Source of the DNA: Candidatus Sigynarchaeota archaeon
GTDB lineage: Archaea; Asgardarchaeota; Jordarchaeia; Jordarchaeales; Jordarchaeaceae
Assembly: GCA_030587505.1 (NCBI GenBank)
Contig: JAUQYY010000207.1
Location: 1 to 6,871, forward strand
Direction: 5' to 3'
DNA length: 6,871 nt
Part shown: one piece after another, positions 4,775 to 6,871 of the stretch
Numbering within the stretch: the stretch's first letter is position 1
How the letters are laid out: every line of letters starts with the position of its first letter
Position numbers and translations under genes: made by a program
Notes under the pieces: generated by a model
What the model was told of the DNA's origin: nothing
Seen by the model: only the letters and a program-made list of their open reading frames with translations
Databases searched by the model: none

Positions 4775-6028
4775 TTAATATTTTCTCGGGTCTGCTATTT
4801 TGCCCTCGACGGCTGATGCGGCTACTGTTGCTGGTGATGCCAGGTAGACTCTGGATTCGCTGTCGCCCATTCTTCCCTTGAAGTTTCTGTTTATTGAGGC
4901 GATGCAGACCTCCCCTGCGGCTAGAACTCCCATGTGGGTTCCGAAGCATGCTCCGCAGGTGGGGTTGCTTATGATTCCGCCGGCGTCTATGATGGTTTCC
5001 AGGATTCCCTCCTTTAGGGCTTCCCTGTAGACTTCGGTGGATGCGGGTGTCACGATGAGTCTGGTGTCGGGGTGAACCTCTCTGCCCTCAAGGATTTTGG
5101 CCGCGACTCGTAGGTCTTCCAGTCTACCGTTTGTGCAGGAGCCTAGGAGCGCCTGGTTTACCGGTATGCCTTTAACCTCTGTGACCGGCTTCACGTTGTC
5201 CACAGTGTAGGGCTCCGCTACCTGAGGTTCGAGGTCGGTGACGTCCACCTCGATGATTTTCTCGTAGCTTGCGTCCTCATCCGCCTTCAGGTTCTGGATG
5301 GGTTTTGTTGTTCTGTTTTTGAGGTAGTCGATTGTTTTCTGGTCCGTTTCGAAGAAGGCGAATTTTGCCCCCATCTCGAGCGCCATGTTCGTCATGGTCA
5401 TCCGGCTGGATATGCTCAGCTCCCCTGAGAGGCTCCCGGTGAATTCAACGGACTTATACTGCGCCGCCTCAGCGGAGTACTCTCCCAAGAGTTTGAGGAT
5501 TACATCCTTTGACATTACATTGTAGGGCAGCTTTCCGCTGAGCTCAAACCTGATGGTTTCCGGAACCCTGAACCACAGCTTCCCGGTTGCAAAGACGTAA
5601 GTCATCTCGGTGAACCCTATTCCCGTCCCTGCGGCTGTCAGGGCACCGTACGTGGTTGTGTGGGAATCCGTACCGACAATCAGCATACCCGGAAGGACAT
5701 GACCTTTCTCCTGGAGGACTTGGTGGCAGATTCCCGCCTTCACGTCGTAAAAGTTCCTTATTTCGAGCTTCTTCACCGCCTCGCGAACCATTTTGTGTAT
5801 CCCCGCGTACCTCACGTTGGGGGCGGGCACCGCATGGTCCAAGAGAACCACAATCTTGTCCGGGTCCCAAACCCGGTCTATCCCCGCACCCAGCAACCCA
5901 AGGTAGACCGCGGCGAAACCCTCATGAGCCATGGCCAGATCGATATCAGCGGTGACGTACTCGCCGGGCTTGACAACCTCTCTGCCCGACGCCCTTGCGA
6001 GGATTTTTTCCGCTAACGTCATACCCAT
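4775..6028 (-). CDS. leuC: 3-isopropylmalate dehydratase large subunit (LeuC-type, 4Fe-4S)
   Basis: Large catalytic subunit of the LeuC/LeuD hydro-lyase, aconitase superfamily. From ATG 6028 it has 417 residues, the normal archaeal length (about 415-425). Cluster ligands are visible as GSCTNGR (Cys 298) and NPTCGACFG (Cys 358 and 361). Other family motifs are LLDHAVPAP, GICHQVLQEKG, GTDSHTTTYGA (119-129), RNFKGRMG and ASPATVAASA. The start at 6028 (MGMTLAEKILA) is chosen because GGGGG lies seven bases upstream and because family proteins begin near TLAEKIL. The ATG at 6070 adds 14 residues and overlaps the leuB stop as ATGA, which is also plausible for coupled translation. All catalytic residues I can check are present. 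The operon position between the dehydrogenase and leuD supports leucine synthesis, but the substrate could be homoaconitate or methylmalate. Confidence 0.92.
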   Translation of the reverse strand: MGMTLAEKILARASGREVVKPGEYVTADIDLAMAHEGFAAVYLGLLGAGIDRVWDPDKIVVLLDHAVPAPNVRYAGIHKMVREAVKKLEIRNFYDVKAGICHQVLQEKGHVLPGMLIVGTDSHTTTYGALTAAGTGIGFTEMTYVFATGKLWFRVPETIRFELSGKLPYNVMSKDVILKLLGEYSAEAAQYKSVEFTGSLSGELSISSRMTMTNMALEMGAKFAFFETDQKTIDYLKNRTTKPIQNLKADEDASYEKIIEVDVTDLEPQVAEPYTVDNVKPVTEVKGIPVNQALLGSCTNGRLEDLRVAAKILEGREVHPDTRLIVTPASTEVYREALKEGILETIIDAGGIISNPTCGACFGTHMGVLAAGEVCIASINRNFKGRMGDSESRVYLASPATVAASAVEGKIADPRKY

Positions 6029-6035
6029 AAGTATT

Positions 6036-6040
6036 CCCCC
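6036..6040 (-). promoter_or_regulatory. GGGGG Shine-Dalgarno site for leuC
   Basis: On the - strand, GGGGGA lies seven bases before ATG 6028. It supports that start over the upstream ATG at 6070, which overlaps the leuB stop and has no comparable site. Confidence 0.45.
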
Positions 6041-6066
6041 TAACATGTTTTCCTGTTCGTTTTGGT

Positions 6067-6870
6067 TCATTTCAGTTTCTGTATTATCGCTTCCGTTACG
6101 TCGCTGGTTTTTGAATTGCCGCCCATGTCGGGTGTTAGCACTTTTCCTTCTTTGTAGACTTCTTTCACGGCGTTTTCGAGTTCTTCGGCTTTGTCTCTCA
6201 TTCCGAGGTACTCGAGCATCATCACGGAGGATAGGATGCTTGCGGTCGGGTTGGCTATTCCCTTTCCCGCTATGTCAGGTGCGGAGCCGTGGACCGGTTC
6301 GAAGTAGGCGTACCTGTCGCCTATGCAGGCGCTCGGGGCCATGCCCAATCCGCCCATGAGTTCGGCTGCTAGGTCAGAGAGAATGTCCCCGAACATGTTT
6401 GATGTTACGATCACGTCCATTTCCTTGGGGAACCTGATGATTCTTCTCGCCATATCGTCAACATAGAAGTGCTCGTACTCCAGCTCGGGGTAATCCTTAA
6501 TCACTTCTTCGCATGTTCTTTGAAACAGTCCGCCGCTCTCCCTCAGGACGTTCGACTTGGTGACACACGTTACCTTTCCGGGGAAGCCCTTTTTCTTTCT
6601 CTCCCTCGCCTTTTCACAGGCAAACCTCGCTATTCTTCTGCACCCCTTGTCGGTGAACACTCTGATGGCGAATTTTCCGGGTCCCCAGTCCGCGAACGTT
6701 TTTCCCAGGCGATCCTTATAGTCTGGTAGCCTCTCCGCTAGCAGTGAGAGGTCTCCCTCCCTCCCGGGATACATGCCCTCTGAGTTCTCCCTGACTATGA
6801 GGAAGTCTATACCCTGGGGGTCCTTTATCGGGGTTGGAACACCCTCATAGTACTTGATGGGTCTCAGGTT
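6067..6870 (-). CDS. leuB: Isopropylmalate/isocitrate-family dehydrogenase, 5' end beyond window
   Basis: C-terminal 267 residues of an IDH/IPMDH-family beta-decarboxylating dehydrogenase; about 70-90 N-terminal residues lie beyond the window. Next to leuC and leuD it most likely oxidises and decarboxylates 3-isopropylmalate to 2-oxoisocaproate. Seen in order: NLRP and IVRENSEGMY (substrate-binding Arg residues), TKSN (104-107, catalytic Lys), YVDD (about 136-139), the family signature SNMFGDILSDLAAELMGGLGM, and EPVHGSAPDIAGKGIANPTA. Asp-Ile in APDIAG is the NAD-type coenzyme pattern, where NADP enzymes have Lys-Tyr. An insertion after ENSEGMY (PGREGDLSLLAERLPDYKDR and following) is longer than in standard LeuB. 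With the RENSEG variant, this points to a subgroup often annotated only as isocitrate/isopropylmalate dehydrogenase family, so homoisocitrate (AksF-like) or another malate derivative remains possible. The stop TGA overlaps the upstream leuC ATG at 6070. Confidence 0.85.
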   Translation of the reverse strand, partial: NLRPIKYYEGVPTPIKDPQGIDFLIVRENSEGMYPGREGDLSLLAERLPDYKDRLGKTFADWGPGKFAIRVFTDKGCRRIARFACEKARERKKKGFPGKVTCVTKSNVLRESGGLFQRTCEEVIKDYPELEYEHFYVDDMARRIIRFPKEMDVIVTSNMFGDILSDLAAELMGGLGMAPSACIGDRYAYFEPVHGSAPDIAGKGIANPTASILSSVMMLEYLGMRDKAEELENAVKEVYKEGKVLTPDMGGNSKTSDVTEAIIQKLK

Positions 6871-6871
6871 C

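Noticed and set aside
4217..4816. 199-residue + strand ORF opposite leuD
   Set aside because: It lies antisense to a conserved, full-length leuD. Its Ser/Phe-rich composition is that of a reverse-strand shadow.
5544..6359. Several 100-140-residue ORFs in other frames across leuC and leuB
   Set aside because: All are alternative-frame or antisense shadows of well-conserved enzyme genes.

Overview
The window looks archaeal. The accessory block has a TATA-like element (866-876) placed as an archaeal core promoter would be. Several starts are preceded by purine-rich Shine-Dalgarno sites of the AGGTG/AGGAGG/GGGGG type. The metabolic genes are a two-subunit LeuC/LeuD-type dehydratase and an IDH/IPMDH-family dehydrogenase with archaeal-looking spacing. 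The phylum cannot be fixed from the sequence; a thermoproteotal or Bathyarchaeia-like lineage is only a guess.

Layout, left to right. (1) 2-529, + strand: the C-terminal part of a PRPP-loop phosphoribosyltransferase, cut by the window edge. (2) 530-about 865: a non-coding stretch with little in it, ending at a candidate promoter and a palindrome near 866-907. (3) About 1010-4178, + strand: an AT-richer block of genes I do not recognise. It encodes a single-pass membrane-anchored exoprotein (1010-1456), a Trp/Tyr-rich exoprotein-like ORF (1478-2347), a four-helix membrane protein (2594-3139), a small one-helix ORF (3250-3414) overlapping a multi-helix membrane ORF (3395-3931), and a short interrupted ORF (3975-4178). 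(4) 4249-6870, - strand: leuD, leuC and the 3' part of leuB, read as one operon leuB-leuC-leuD and converging on the unknown block.

The unknown block is the interesting part. Its ORFs do not look like separate ordinary genes. The first two are in the same frame, separated by one TAG and eight codons. The upstream part supplies the only membrane anchor, while the downstream part carries glycosylation sequons but has no signal peptide and no ribosome binding site. Next come what I read as three divergent copies of one membrane-protein family: 2594-3139 intact, 3250-3931 split by a frame change, and 3975-about 4217 truncated with an in-frame TAG and TAA. All three start behind the same AGGTGT ribosome-binding element. 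The flanking metabolic genes are intact. The block is therefore either a decaying, locally amplified accessory locus or one that uses recoding (stop readthrough and frameshifting). The sequence alone cannot decide between these.

The leu operon supplies successive steps: the LeuC/LeuD heterodimer isomerises 2-isopropylmalate to 3-isopropylmalate, and the NAD-type dehydrogenase oxidises the product. Homologous enzymes act on homoaconitate/homoisocitrate or methylmalate, so the exact substrate is left open.
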